From the NCBI GenBank assembly GCA_038496675.1, contig CM076669.1, positions 5,698,656 to 5,762,655 on the forward strand: a DNA stretch of 64,000 nt, read 5' to 3'. The stretch's first letter is position 1, and the number at the start of each line of letters is the position of its first letter. A program made the translations under genes and the position numbers. Source of the DNA: Rachycentron canadum. Taxonomy: Eukaryota > Chordata > Actinopteri > Carangiformes > Rachycentridae. Below, in pieces: positions 34,701 through 47,600 of the stretch. The notes beneath the pieces are model-generated. The model had not been told where the DNA came from, made no database searches, and saw only the letters and a list, made by a program, of their open reading frames with translations.

Positions 34701-37700
34701 TATGATGGCTTACATTTGCACAACAGATGTCGTAATAGTATAAGAAACGTTGCATTGATCACAACAAATCACAATCTTGTAGACTTTCTCAACAGTCTTA
34801 TACAATAGGATAGGTTTAAAACTTTATTAATGCTGTCGTCGTAGTTTTCAGGACTGTCCTTTCCTCTATATCACCACATGGGATACACTTTGGCACTGTC
34901 GAGCTCAAAAGCCTGTTCATGACTATTGCCAAGAAGAATTTTTTATCTCTTTTCCTGATAATTTTGATGTTAGTTGACTGAAAATTTGCACAGTAAAAGC
35001 TGCACATTGAGGGACATAAGTTGCATTACAGTCCAAACTGTGAATGTTATTTACATTTCCTCAATCAGCTGTGTCGCTGTTCTGTAAGTATGTTGTATTG
35101 TTGTCAACCTCGGTGTTAGGACAGGACACAGACCTCCAAACTCCTGCATAGTACATGAAATAGACAGGGGAAAGGGGTCAGTTTGAGGTCTTTGTATCAT
35201 TATTCATAACATAAACATTACTGAGCACTTGAATGATCTGTACAGCTTCTATCCATTGAGAGTTAGATTCTTTGTAATGAGTTTCAGCTGTCTGTGGATA
35301 AGGTTCACATTATAGTAAGTAGCAAAGGTTCTTCTCTTCTGAGGACTTTTTTTAACTGCCAAATGAGTTAGAGGGCCTTAATGTGCTTAATCAGTCTCTG
35401 CTACATAATACACAAAATCCTTTGCCACCGTGTTCTTCCTTGTAGAGATCACAGGCCTCTACACTGATACGCTTTTTCATCTGTCTACATGATAATGGAG
35501 CTGGCAATGGTAAATACCTTACTGGCTGTATGTGTGCCTGGTTGCCTTGTGTAGCAAAGTGTGTTTGCTTGCTGTGTAGACAGAGATGGTGACTAGAGGT
35601 GAGTGAGCTGCCACTCCCCCTCTGCCACAGAGACAGAGCACTCTTGCTAGGCAGCCAGGAGACATGACAGTCTCAGATGACACACCTTTCCTCACACCCT
35701 AACCCCAAGACAGACTCCCACACATATGATCAATAAGCCACAAGCTGAGCACAAAACTATTTCTTTTTTTAGTCCACTCAGCAAAGAGAGCAACAAAATA
35801 AAAAAAGTAAGTGCACAGGGTATTTATTGGCATATTAACATATTGATAGGACAGATGAAGGCCACAGGCTCACCACCTTTCGTTTTGATTCTCTTCCTGT
35901 ACTTGGAAGAGCTCCCCTTGTTTTTGTGCTCATCCCCGTCTCCAGACGATAAACTGTAAAGTGTGAGTCTCTGTAGATGCACACCTTGCAATGAGGGAGG
36001 GGTGAAGCTGTGTGGCTGTGGTATGGTCTCCAGTGATCTCACTTGTGTGGTACCCAGACCTTGAGAGACCCAAAGACAAAGCTGCCTGGCTCTGGGGCCC
36101 AACACAGTCACATGGCATCCCAGCTGGGACAAGAAGCCAGGGCTCAGGTGACCTGTTTTTGTGCTGCTAGCTGGGCCGTAACAGATCCCTCTTTAAACTC
36201 ACAAGCTGCCTCCCCGACAGGTGGCTTTAGGGCTGGGGCTGCTGAAGCTGCAACCCTACTACACCTCCCTAACCCTCTTCCTGTTGCTGTGCCTGTGTTA
36301 CAGTAGTATTCACGGGTAGCAGCACAAGGCAGGATAGACTTGATAAAGAGGAGATGTGCCATTGATGTTGGTGATGTAACGGCACTGCGGTCCAGGCGTG
36401 AAATTGATCATCAAACTCTGCTGTAATGGGACCTGAGTGGCTTTTACTGTTTTGCCCTGTAGATGATGTGTAGCCTCTGCCCATTTTCTCCACACATAGA
36501 CCCATGCATAGCTCACATTTTACTTAGCTGCATTCCTCATATACTGCATTTAGCTTGCCAGCTGCATATGTGCCTGCTTGTCACTCTGTAATCAGGAAAG
36601 GTCCCCAAGTCCAAAATTATATGAGCCTTAACCAGCACAGCCACACAGATAAAGATACAGTATGGGGTGAATTAATTACTTTGATGTAACATACACATGT
36701 CTAATTCACAAATGTTTAAAGGAACTCACTGTTGACCATACCTAGCCTGGCCTTGATACTCTGTAGGCAGGAGCAAGTGGGAGATAGAGATTATGCCTCA
36801 GGGGTTCTCCGTGAACAGACATTACTCAGACTACGGGAGGGCTGCCCCAGCTTTGCTGCCAGAACCCGTCCCCTCATTTTAACTCACTCACTCTTGCTGT
36901 TTGGACCGATTACAGAGGACATTGTTTTTTTGGGGGGAGGGGGGATTTGTCTGTATTTTCTGTGTTGCACCATACCATATCATGCAATTTTTCAGCACAG
37001 CACAATCATGTGATAAGTCTTAAAGTAGTAGAACAATCCCATGTGGCAGGTTGTGACACACTCCTAAATGGCAGTCCAATGCCCAGGGTGAACTGAACAT
37101 GTAACATAACCATGAAGGCATCTTAGATTTTCTTACTATGTCTCTTCATCAGTCTGCTGCACTGCTGGCCCTCAGCCTTTATTGTTTACTAGTTGCTAGT
37201 TAGGAGACATGAACACTGCCGCATCACTGTCTCCTCATCATATGACTCGTAAGTGGGCTGGTCTTAATAGTCTGAGGGTATTGGTTTGCAAACGCAACAA
37301 CACATTTCCTATCGTGACCACAAAAATTGCTTGTGTAGGAGCTCTCATCCATATCCCCTGCTGTATTGATGTATGGCTTCACCTTCAGTACTTGAGTGCA
37401 CAGGGAGCGTTGGCAGCCACGGGCACACTCATTTATGAAGGACAGGGCAGATGCAGTGTGTCCCACTGTGGGCACCATGAAAAATAAGGCCAGGCCTACA
37501 TTCCATCTGGGTCATGCTTCCTGTATGTGACTGTATTCGTATGAGTTTGTTTTATCTATCTGTTTATGAGCTGAGTCATTGTAGCCAGCAATGAGGATGG
37601 TGTGAAGTCACATCAGCTTGGCAGGGGGCTGTGGGATTCAGTTGGAATCCCTCATTTACTCTTGCTCCTCCTACTTATCGAAAAACATAATCTGCCCAGA

Positions 37701-40584
37701 CTTGGCTGTGAAAACAAGAATGAAAACACTTTTACACATAGAGCAGTGGTAATAAACCGAGGAGAGAGGGAGGCTGTTGTCTGTAGCGGCATGGTCTGAG
37801 TGTGATGGTGTGGGTTTTCCCTCACTGACTTCAGTGCGGTTGTGTCTTAAAAGGATAGTTATTCCCCACACAATGACGTGACTGTGTCCCCTCGCTGAGG
37901 GAGGGAAGGAGGAGAAAGGAGAGACTGGGTTACGCTATGTGCTCCACTCTGCCACCCAGAGTCCACCCAGGTCTAGGCTGTATAGCGTCACTGTCAGACA
38001 GACCCCATGAACACCTCCCCCACCCTGCTGCCCTCTGAAATGGAGGGGCTGTGGATGATTTCTAAAGCTCCCTACAGCGCAAGGAAATCTGTTCAGAGAG
38101 CAGACGAAAGGTGAACAGTTTGAGAAAAAGACGCTGCAAACCATACCCACTTCCATCCTGTGGCTCGCTCTTGCTATTATCCACTTTCGCAACATGTCTT
38201 CCCGTGACTGTGCCCCTGTTCTCCTCACCCTCCCCTGTGCATGTTCCCCACTTTCCCCACCCCTTGCTCCTCAAGTGTTTCCATAACAGCGTAGGATTTG
38301 GCCAAAGGTGGCTTTAAATGGTCTTCCCACCCTCCTTGTAATTAGGAACTGTGTCTGCGACACTCCCCTTCCCCTTCGCTCTGCGTTGCTGTATCAGGTT
38401 TATTTAGGAAGTGCACAGAGGAGGGAGAGAAATCCGGCCGGGCGGGGTGACTGGGCACAGGAAGGGGGGTGGTGTTTTTTCTTTTTTCCTTTCTTTGGCT
38501 GTGTTTCTCCAGGGTGATGGACATCTCTTGGAGAGGAAGTAGGAGGAGCTGTCAGAGGCAGTCACAGCACCGCTCAGATTTAGTCAGGAATGCTGCTGCA
38601 CTGTACTTGTTTTTCTGTTTTCCTCTCACCTTTTGTCAGTCTTGACTGTGTTTGGCTGCAGCAAAGTGCAAATATGTTTGCATACTGCTGGGAGAGCCTC
38701 CTTATTGAGGAATGTTTGAAAGGACGGGGTGAGGGGTTATCTATCTGTTTGTGTGTATGGGGGGGTGTATATGCGTGAACGTGAGCTTGTGTGCGCATTC
38801 CTTGGTAGTGACAGCAGGATTCCCTGGATAAAGTGAAGAGTGGACCAGGGAACAGACTGACTGCTTTGGAGGGAAGCTATTTACCAGTGCTAAAACATAC
38901 TGGGCCTCTCAGATAATACAAAGGAGGGGGGGTTTGTCATTTCAGTGTTTTGGCAAACTGCCCTATCCTTGTTGAAAGAGAGTGTTCTGGTTACATCAGC
39001 TTCCATCATGAAATACCCCTGTCTGTGATATAGCCATGCTGTTTAAACCAGTCAGTGCACCACAATCAGAAGAGAATTTGGAAAGTGATCCCATCAGTGG
39101 CTTTGGCCAACACACAGACTCACAGGGGTCTTCTTCCTCCTATTAATTAGGCCTGGAGCTGACAGCTGTCATGTCTGTGAGCCTCTCACCAGTCCTGCTG
39201 GCTCAAATGGTGCATTTGGGTGAATTAGTGACTGGAATTACTCTAATGGCTCTTTAACAATTTTTAAATATCTTATATTGCTATGACAAACGATGAGAGG
39301 TTCCTTGAAAGAAGCACTGCAGTTAGAATTGACAGCTGGTAGTTTTCCTGGAGAGAGACAGTGCATGTGTGAAGACAAGCATTTGTGTGAGTTCTTTAGA
39401 GGACATGCTTAGGCTAGAATGGGCTGACACCTCAGAGACATGCATAGACAGGTTTTGGCGTGACGGTGTGTTGTTGCTTTCTATGTGTGCGAAATATGCC
39501 CCTTCTGTATACATGACACATCGTTGCTTTGTAACCCCTCTCTCATCTTCACCCTGAGCCAAGATCTGAGCCTTTGTTTGGCCCCAGAGTGCATGAGCAG
39601 GCGGAGGTGTGACCTCCAGCCTATTTTGTCTCGGCATCTGTCCCTCCCACTAATCCCGCTTATCAACAGAGCTCTCTGTATCAGGGGCAGCCACACTGAC
39701 ATATGCTCTTGTCTGGATTCACATCAGACACAAATGCATGGCTTAATATTTCCATCAATATTATATAGTGTATAATTTATTAGTCTAACCAAATCATACT
39801 TGGGGACCAAAAAGACACTACATTCATTGCCTGACACATAATGTAATCAATCATTGATGACCTGATCTTGCAGTGGTCTTTTTTTTCATGTGCAGTACTG
39901 GAAATGCTAACATTAGTAATGACAGAAACATAAGCTTTCCTGTCAAGAAAATGTGTGTACCTGCAGTGACAGTGGTAAAGATTTTTTGTGTCTTGATCTT
40001 CTTTATCTTTAGCAGGACGAGAATGTGTGAGTGCTTAGAATAGAGCAGTCCTCTTCTGTCGAAAGGGGAAAAATGGCCTCTGTGTGTTTTGTCCTGTGTG
40101 CGTTTTCCTGACTCCTTTCATGGCGGCTGACTGCTCCATGTTCTCTTGCTCCCCTTTGTGGGAGCTTTCTTACAGTGCAGCCCTCTGCATTCCTGGCAGA
40201 TAGTGTGTAGAGGTCGCTTTTGCGCAGTTCACAGCAGCAGCTCGGGCTTCTCCTTACAGTATTGTATCCTCTAGTTTTTTCACCAGTTTACACCTCAGCT
40301 TTGTCAGGGGAAATTCCTCTCAAACATTTCCCTGTTAAACAATCTTCAAGCCCTGAAAGTATGAATCATGTATGAACATGTACTGGAAATACCCCATTTT
40401 CACTATGATTTGTTAATTTCGGGTTGATGCTGCAGCTTTGCAAGTGCTTTGTTCTTGGGATGAAAGAAGTGTCACATTGTTGAAGTGATCATCAGTTTAT
40501 GCTAGTAATGATTCTGCTACACAGTACTAATTGTCTTTGTTCCCTTTTGTTTTCTCTTCTTCCTCTCATCAACTACATGTTCAG
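31798..40584 (+). other. kmt2e: kmt2e 5' intron (8.8 kb)
   Basis: CpG-rich at its start, then ordinary. It holds a T20 run at 33957-33976 and no supportable coding exon on either strand. Acceptor ATGTTCAG at 40577-40584. Confidence 0.5.
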
Positions 40585-40698
40585 GCCTTGTGGATGCACT
40601 TAGATGTCTGCAATGACTGCTGTGGCTGGCATGCCTCAGTGTTTTGGACTCCCATTCTCTGGACTCAGTAGGACAAGAACTGATCAGCAGAGAACGTC
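40585..40698 (+). promoter_or_regulatory. kmt2e: kmt2e leader segment with two upstream ORFs
   Basis: Untranslated part of the first coding exon. One uORF runs 40594-40671 (25 codons plus TAG). A second, in another frame, runs 40604-40702 (32 codons plus TGA), and its TGA overlaps the kmt2e ATG as ATGA. The second has internal in-frame ATGs at 40613 and 40631, the latter with G at -3. Confidence 0.6.
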
Positions 40699-40769
40699 AT
40701 GAGCATAGTCATCCCAGTAGGGGTGGACACAGCAGACACCTCATACCTGGACATGGCTGCGGGCTCAGA
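40699..40769 (+). CDS. kmt2e: kmt2e coding exon 1
   Basis: Encodes residues 1-24, MSIVIPVGVDTADTSYLDMA then AGSE, nearly identical to the human N-terminus. ATG has G at -3. Split GA|A Glu codon before donor GTGAGT. Confidence 0.96.
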
Positions 40770-43050
40770 GTGAGTAACACACAAACACACAGGCCTTCAC
40801 TGTTAATAGCTTTTTTTAATGCCTCCTCACTTCCTCCCTGCATTCATTCGTCCTCACCAAGACTCATTCTCAGTTTCACTCTCATCTCTCCAAAACCTTT
40901 CACCTTATCTCTGCCTCTATTCTCACCCCCCCCCCCCACCCTCTGGTGTTCTTCACATGCACTTGTCTTATTAGTCTTATTTGATGTAATATGATTTCCT
41001 CTGTCCCCTTCTCCTTTGTATATGCCCCAACATGCCCTCTATAATAACTGCAGCTCTGCCATCTTTTTCTTCTGTGTGGCTTGATTCAATTCTCTCTTTT
41101 TTTGCATAGATCTTCTCTCCCACGTTTACAAAGTTACCATTAATGGGAAAAGAATTTGCACTCCATGGAAGCTGGGCCCCTCCAGTGTCTGCTCTAATGG
41201 ACAATTCTGTCTTGCAATTGATTATACTTGCACTCAGCTATTGCTCATCACGTAGACATTCAGCTATTAACTACATCTGCCCATATGAAACTGCCCGTAA
41301 GCCCAGAATGTAGATATGTGTACAGTCTGAGTTCATAACACTAACTGTAAAGCATACATCATCATTTTCCTTGATTCTTTTCTAATGCTATAGCTTGATG
41401 TTTGCACATGTGTACACTGCATTCAGTCAGTGAAGCAGAAATGGTGCATGGAACCATGGCAACAAGCCTCCTGTTGCCCCTCCTCTCTTTCCTGTAGTCT
41501 TGTCAAGGACATTGCCGTGGCTTTTTCTGGTCAAATAAATGAAGCAAGAGGTTCTCGTATGACTAAAGAATAACACACGTCATCAACTTATGGAGAGGCT
41601 CCTGTCTCTTTAAAAGAGGGAGAGCCCTCCCCTCTGCCTTCATCAGAGCTGTTGCCCTGACAGCTTGTGTTGCCATGGTATCTGCACTTCACTCCCCTCC
41701 CTCCCCTCTGCACTGCGCAGGGCCTGTTGCCATGGTCACTGGCCTGAGTGACAGGTGGCCCTCACATAGATATGGCGTCTTAAACAGTCCCTCTGCACTC
41801 CTCCTCCCTCCCCTCCTCCTCCCCACTGAGCACTCCTGCCACCGGGGGTAGGATCAAGCCCCTCGCCGGGACTCTCTCACTCACTCTTTGTCCGTCCACA
41901 TTCTGCAACCGATCTCCTGCTGCAGATTTACTGAAAAGCAGATAACAAGCTTGAAAGGGGCTTCCACCTGCTGCTACGCAGGTCCCATCCAGACCAGAGG
42001 GACAGAGCATTGCTGGACACGCACATAAACACACACAGCTCTTTGGAGTATTGTGAGTGCGCCAGCCGAGTCTGGAACAGCAGGGCTGGCTACTCACCAG
42101 AGAAAAACAGCGTCACGTCCTTTCCACATCCCCCTGAAGTCTGCAGCGGCGTGACCAGCTGTTGGCTAATGCAGTGTGTGTGTCCACGGTGACACACAGA
42201 GCCTAGCGTGCGCGCACACGCGGTCAGAATACGTAGTGTTGCCATGGCAGCGAGAGGGAGCTCTTTAGGAGCGAAGGCGTTGCCTCTGGCTCCTCAGTGC
42301 TGCTCTTTTTCTCTCCTGCTGTTGATCTCTCCTTTCTCCACGCTCGTCCACTCTGCCTCTTCACCCTCTCTCAGCAGGTGTTTGCATTTTAAAATACATC
42401 TGTTCTGTGATTAAATACCTGACATTTATGAGCTCTAAACTGTACATACTTAACCACCACCTTAATTTAAACTACAAGTGCCAAAAATTATGTTCATTCC
42501 AGTGTTTTCTCTCACTCATCATCTTTTAATGGGTATGACGTAGTCCATAGGTGTTTGTGTTGGAGTGTGATCGTGCCTGACTTAATGTACGCAGTCCTCC
42601 CACTTGTGTCTTCTCTGACTCTCTAGTCCCTCCTTTCCTCTTCACAGGAGTGGAGACATGAATGACACAAACCCTCCAGCTATGCACACATACATTCAAA
42701 CATGCTTCCTTCCTTCCCGCTGAACAGGCTGCCTCACTTGTTTGTCATCTGTCTTTGACTGTCACTGCCTCTGCTGTGTGTCCTCAGTCTGTGTCAAACT
42801 GGAAAGTTTAATAAATTCATTCAGTTTAATAAATTCATTCAGTTTTAAATCCATTCTTTAGCCACTGAATGATATTGTATATTAGAAACTCTAGACTTTG
42901 GTTTAGTTAATGATTAATTGGAGAAAGCTATAAAACCAACTGCACTTGAGTATGAATTTAAAATTTTCCCACCACGTTTTAGGTTGGGCTCTTTCCACAC
43001 ACTTTAAACGTTAAGTCTGTGGGTCTGTCTATGTGGCAGTTAATCTGTTG

Positions 43051-43081
<31 letters not shown>

Positions 43082-44657
43082 CTTACACTGGGTCCGCCTC
43101 CAGACCTCATGCATGCACTTACGTTTTCACTTTGACAGTGAATAGTTGAGCGGCAATACACACAGGAAGTGTTGCACAGTGCTCTTAAGGCATGCAACAA
43201 GAGAAAAAGGGCTGAGAAGGGCTCAAACAGGTACCGTATCACCACTTTACCATGGGAATTACTTAGAAAAGAGGTGAGATTAGACAACGGAGGGAGGGAG
43301 GAAGGAAGGAAAAGGGAGGACGAGGGAGCAATGTGTTTCTTTTATTCAAAATTTCAGTAATGTCATAAATGGCTGCTCCATCTGCTCAGTTATTATCCAT
43401 GTCTCCTTCTAGGGCTTTTCACTGTTTCTTTTTTGAATATGGGTTTCAAAATATGTCAGCTATGGAGTCACAGAGTAAGTAAAAGTGAACAGTGTTACAG
43501 AGACAGAAATGCTACATGGCCTGTACGAGGTCCCCACCACCTTTCAAGGGTTTTGTACCTATCTTAGTCATTATCCCTGAGAGGCTGTCCAGTTTGCTTA
43601 GTGAGGGTTTCTCCACGTGTTTTGCCTTGTTCAAGGAAACTTGCTGGCAGTAGCCTTCATGAAGTTACTTGGTGTAGGGTGACAGTTTTTTTGTGGCTAG
43701 GGGTAGAAAGCAGAGAAGAAAATAAGCTATCACACAAACTCGTTTTGAACATCTCTGACCTTGGAGATTTCCAGATGGTATGAGGAAAGGAGGGGGCTCA
43801 AGTGTTTGCATAATTGAAGCATCAACACATGTGGATATCCAGTCATATGAATAGATACAACACCTTACCCTGAACTCTATACATTTTATCTCAGATGCAC
43901 CTTGCTTGTTCTGTAGTGTTGAGTCCCTCCTCATATTTTCACCTCCTCCCTTTGTCGTCTCTGTTCATACCTGATTGTCTTGTCTCATGCCATCCGTTTG
44001 GCCAGTTTTACTTCCCTCTTCCTCAAGAACCTCCCTCTCAGCAACTGAAGAATAGATTGATCATGTCATAATAAGGGTGGGTTGGTTACAAACTGCCAAA
44101 CAGGCTCTCTCAACAGCTGCACAGCAATCCTGTGGAAAGTGAATTTACTGGTTTGTTATGAATAAGTTTACTTATTAAAATTACTAGGTATTTGATGTTT
44201 TGTCTGAATGTAAGGTAGCATTTGATTATCAACAGTGTTCCCATACTAAGGCTCTACCTGGGCAACCTGTTGTAGAGTAAGACTTGCCAAGGTAAATAGC
44301 ACTTAGGTAAATCTTTCATAACAAGGTTTTATTTAAATCTTTACAAATAAACTCATTTTTGGCTACACACCTGTCTGAGTTGTGTGTGCTGCAGTAATTG
44401 AGTAGGTACCAGGGGCTTCTCTGTGCGCAGCTGCCTAGCTGGCATCTACCAATATTCTGTATGTGAGGCTTTTCAGAGATATCTCTAAAAAGATCTCAAG
44501 TAAATTCTCAACTTGTCATACACTTGTCTTTCTTTAAAAAAACAAAAAAACAAAAAATGTGACAATGTGGCTGCCGTTTCCACACAGGTATCCACACTGC
44601 TTCTCTGGCCCCAGTGTCACCAGCAGTAGTTTCCCTGTTTGCCTTCTCAACCCTCTT

Positions 44658-44696
<39 letters not shown>

Positions 44697-47600
44697 CCTC
44701 ACACTGTTGGAAGGGAACAATGCATGAGTTAGGCTGTGTAACCTTGTTATCTAAGTTTTATACAGAAATATTTTTCTCTTTGTTTGTGTTGTTGCCCAGC
44801 AGACCAGAATCGGTGGAGGCCAGCCCTGTGGTGGCGGAAAAGTCCAGCTACCCACACCAGATCTACAGCAGCAGTTCACACCATTCCCACAGTTATATTG
44901 GCCTGCCTTATGCTGTGAGTACATACAGTTTCCTCTCACTCTGTTACACATAACCTACATACTTTAAATCCTCCTTTTCTGTTTATCATTCAGTGTGACA
45001 TAACTGACACTCATTTAGACAGAAGCAGAACGTTGACCTGTAACTAACATCTTCAGTTTTTTTCTGATAAGAAATTTGAGTTTCATTAATCAACAGCTAT
45101 TTCTGTAATCAATTAATCATTAAGTCATTATACCATACCATAGCAGCTTTAAGTATTTTTTGTTTTTGTGTTGTCAATCTGACAAAACATTTAATGATGT
45201 CAACTTAAGCTACAGAAAGTTGTACTGGCTATTTTTCATACTGTTTTCAGTTATACAGACCAAATGAAAATATCAACAAATTAATTGATAATTAAAGGAA
45301 TCATTGGGATCCTTTTCCATTTGCTTTTACAGACAATTCTGCTTTGTGAATTTTCACTATATTAAACTGTCACTTACATGTACCACATGACCCTCATGTC
45401 TTCGATCCTTCCATCAGGACCATAACTATGGGGCGCGGCCCCCACCTACGCCGCCGGCCTCCCCTCCCCCCTCCATGTTGATCCGACAAGGAGAGGGAGG
45501 GTTGTTTGTTCCAGGGGGCCAGGACGAAGCCTCCAGGGGCACCACACTCAGCACCTCAGAGGATGGCAGCTACGGGGCTGACATAACCCGGTGCATCTGT
45601 GGCTTCACCCACGATGACGGCTACATGATCTGCTGTGACAAATGCAGGTAAACAGTCATGTTGACACAAGTAGTCACGCCTCAACTGGAGCTGACTATCA
45701 CATATTTTGTATGGTCACAATTAGTTGATGACTCAAACCTGTGTGTCGTCTGAGACCAATACTTGTTAACATTGATGCAACTTTAAACAATGACTTCATT
45801 AAAAACCTTTGTGATTATTGTGCTGTGATTTTCCTAGTGCCTGGCAGCATATAGACTGCATGGGCATCGACAGGCAGAACATTCCTGAGACCTACCTATG
45901 TGAACGCTGCCAACCACGACACCTGGATAGAGAGAGGGCCATCCTGCTGCAGACCAGGAAACGAGAATGCTTGTCTGGTAAGTAAAATTACGTATGTAGT
46001 ATTTGTAGTCTCAGTAAAGGGTGTCTCAGGTCCTCATGGTTGAGTTTACCTTTGGAAAAAATTATATCAATTTTTAAAGTAAGATGGATAAACTACTGGT
46101 AGCATATTTACACTGCCAAATACCACTGGTTTTTTAGACTCATTCCCCAGTGCAAGTTATGAGATGTGAGACGTTTTCTGTGACAGAGTTTACATAGATA
46201 TTTCAGTTCTGCTTTTACTGGTTTCCTTGCTGCAGTAAATGGCCAGCTTGTTAGTGAACAGAGCAGGTTGGAGGCTGTGTCAGGGTACAGCCTCCTCCCC
46301 CTGCAGGCTTAGCCAGATTTTCTTCAGGCTGAGCCTGGGACACACTGACACCTGCTGGTCAAGTTGTAAACTGTGTCTTTCTAATCTCTTCTGTAACATG
46401 TCTTATCTCCTGTTATTGTAATCTGGCTAGTTTGTTTTTTGCCTACAACAGCTGTAGCTTTTTATAGTTTAGTATATTTCTTTGTTTAGCACTCTCTCCT
46501 AATCACTTGTGCATTTGTTTGCTTATTCAGATGGGGACACCAGTGCTACAGAGAGTGGAGATGAGGTCCCGCTAGAGCTGTACTCCACCTTTCAACACAC
46601 GCCTACCACCATACCTACCCTGACTACTGGGCGCCTTGGCAATAAACAGGCTGATAAAAAACGTAAAAAGAGTGGTGAAAAGGACCCTCCGGCATCCTCT
46701 GCCCGAGCTAAGAAGGTCAGCTTTGACTCATTAATTAATAATGAAACCAGGAAAGGCACATTATGTATTATATGCTTGAACTTCAAGCAGCATTAAAGAT
46801 TCAATTTCTATGACAGGCCTTCCGAGAGGGATCCAGAAAGTCCTCTAGAGTAAAGGTAAACTCACTCAAGCAACACACAACCTTTGTCTTTATTTTCCTG
46901 TCAAAACTAGAGCGATATGTACCAACCGCTGTGCTCTGATTTTCAGGGTGCTGCTCCAGAGCAGGAGCCAACCGAGCACCCATCTCTGTGGGAGAACAAG
47001 ATCAAGACGTGGATGGAGCGTTACGAGGAGGCAAGCAGCAATCAGTACAGTGAGGACGTCCAGGTCCTGTTGCGTGTTAAAGAGCAAGGCGACGGCAAGA
47101 GCCTGGCATACAACACGCATCCAGCCTCTTTCAAACCACCTGTGGAGGTATAAGCTCGTGTACAGCCTGTTATCTAAAGCCTTAACTATATGAAAATGGA
47201 TTTTAGTGTAATTTAACACATGGCCTGTCCAGACTCTGTACTCATGTGTGAATGTCTCTCTCTTCCAGAGTCAAGTTCAGAAGAACAAGAAGATCCTCAA
47301 GGCGGTGCGAGACTTGGCCCCAGACTCCCTCATCATTGAGTACAGGGGAAAGTTCATGCTTCGACAGCAGTTTGAGGCCAATGGATACTTCTTCAAGAGG
47401 TCAGGATGTTAGTCCCCAGTGAAAACGATTTCCCCTTGGACTTGTGTCTTACGAATTTAAATTGAATGCTGCTGACCTGCTTTTTTATGCAGGTCAAACA
47501 AATTAACCAACATTTAGTGCTGTGGGAAGAAGTGATTGGCAGATATGCTGTGTAGTTCATTACACTGTGGCGTTTTTATGTGATGTTTCCAGTCATGCAT

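Larger units (their letters stand above)
40770..44802 (+). other. kmt2e: kmt2e first coding intron (4.0 kb)
   Basis: Contains a C-rich run near 40927-40938, a GC-rich pyrimidine-rich section 41450-42260 with four copies of GTTGCCATGG, two AC microsatellites and the 18-bp tandem duplication. No coding exon was recognised. Confidence 0.7.
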
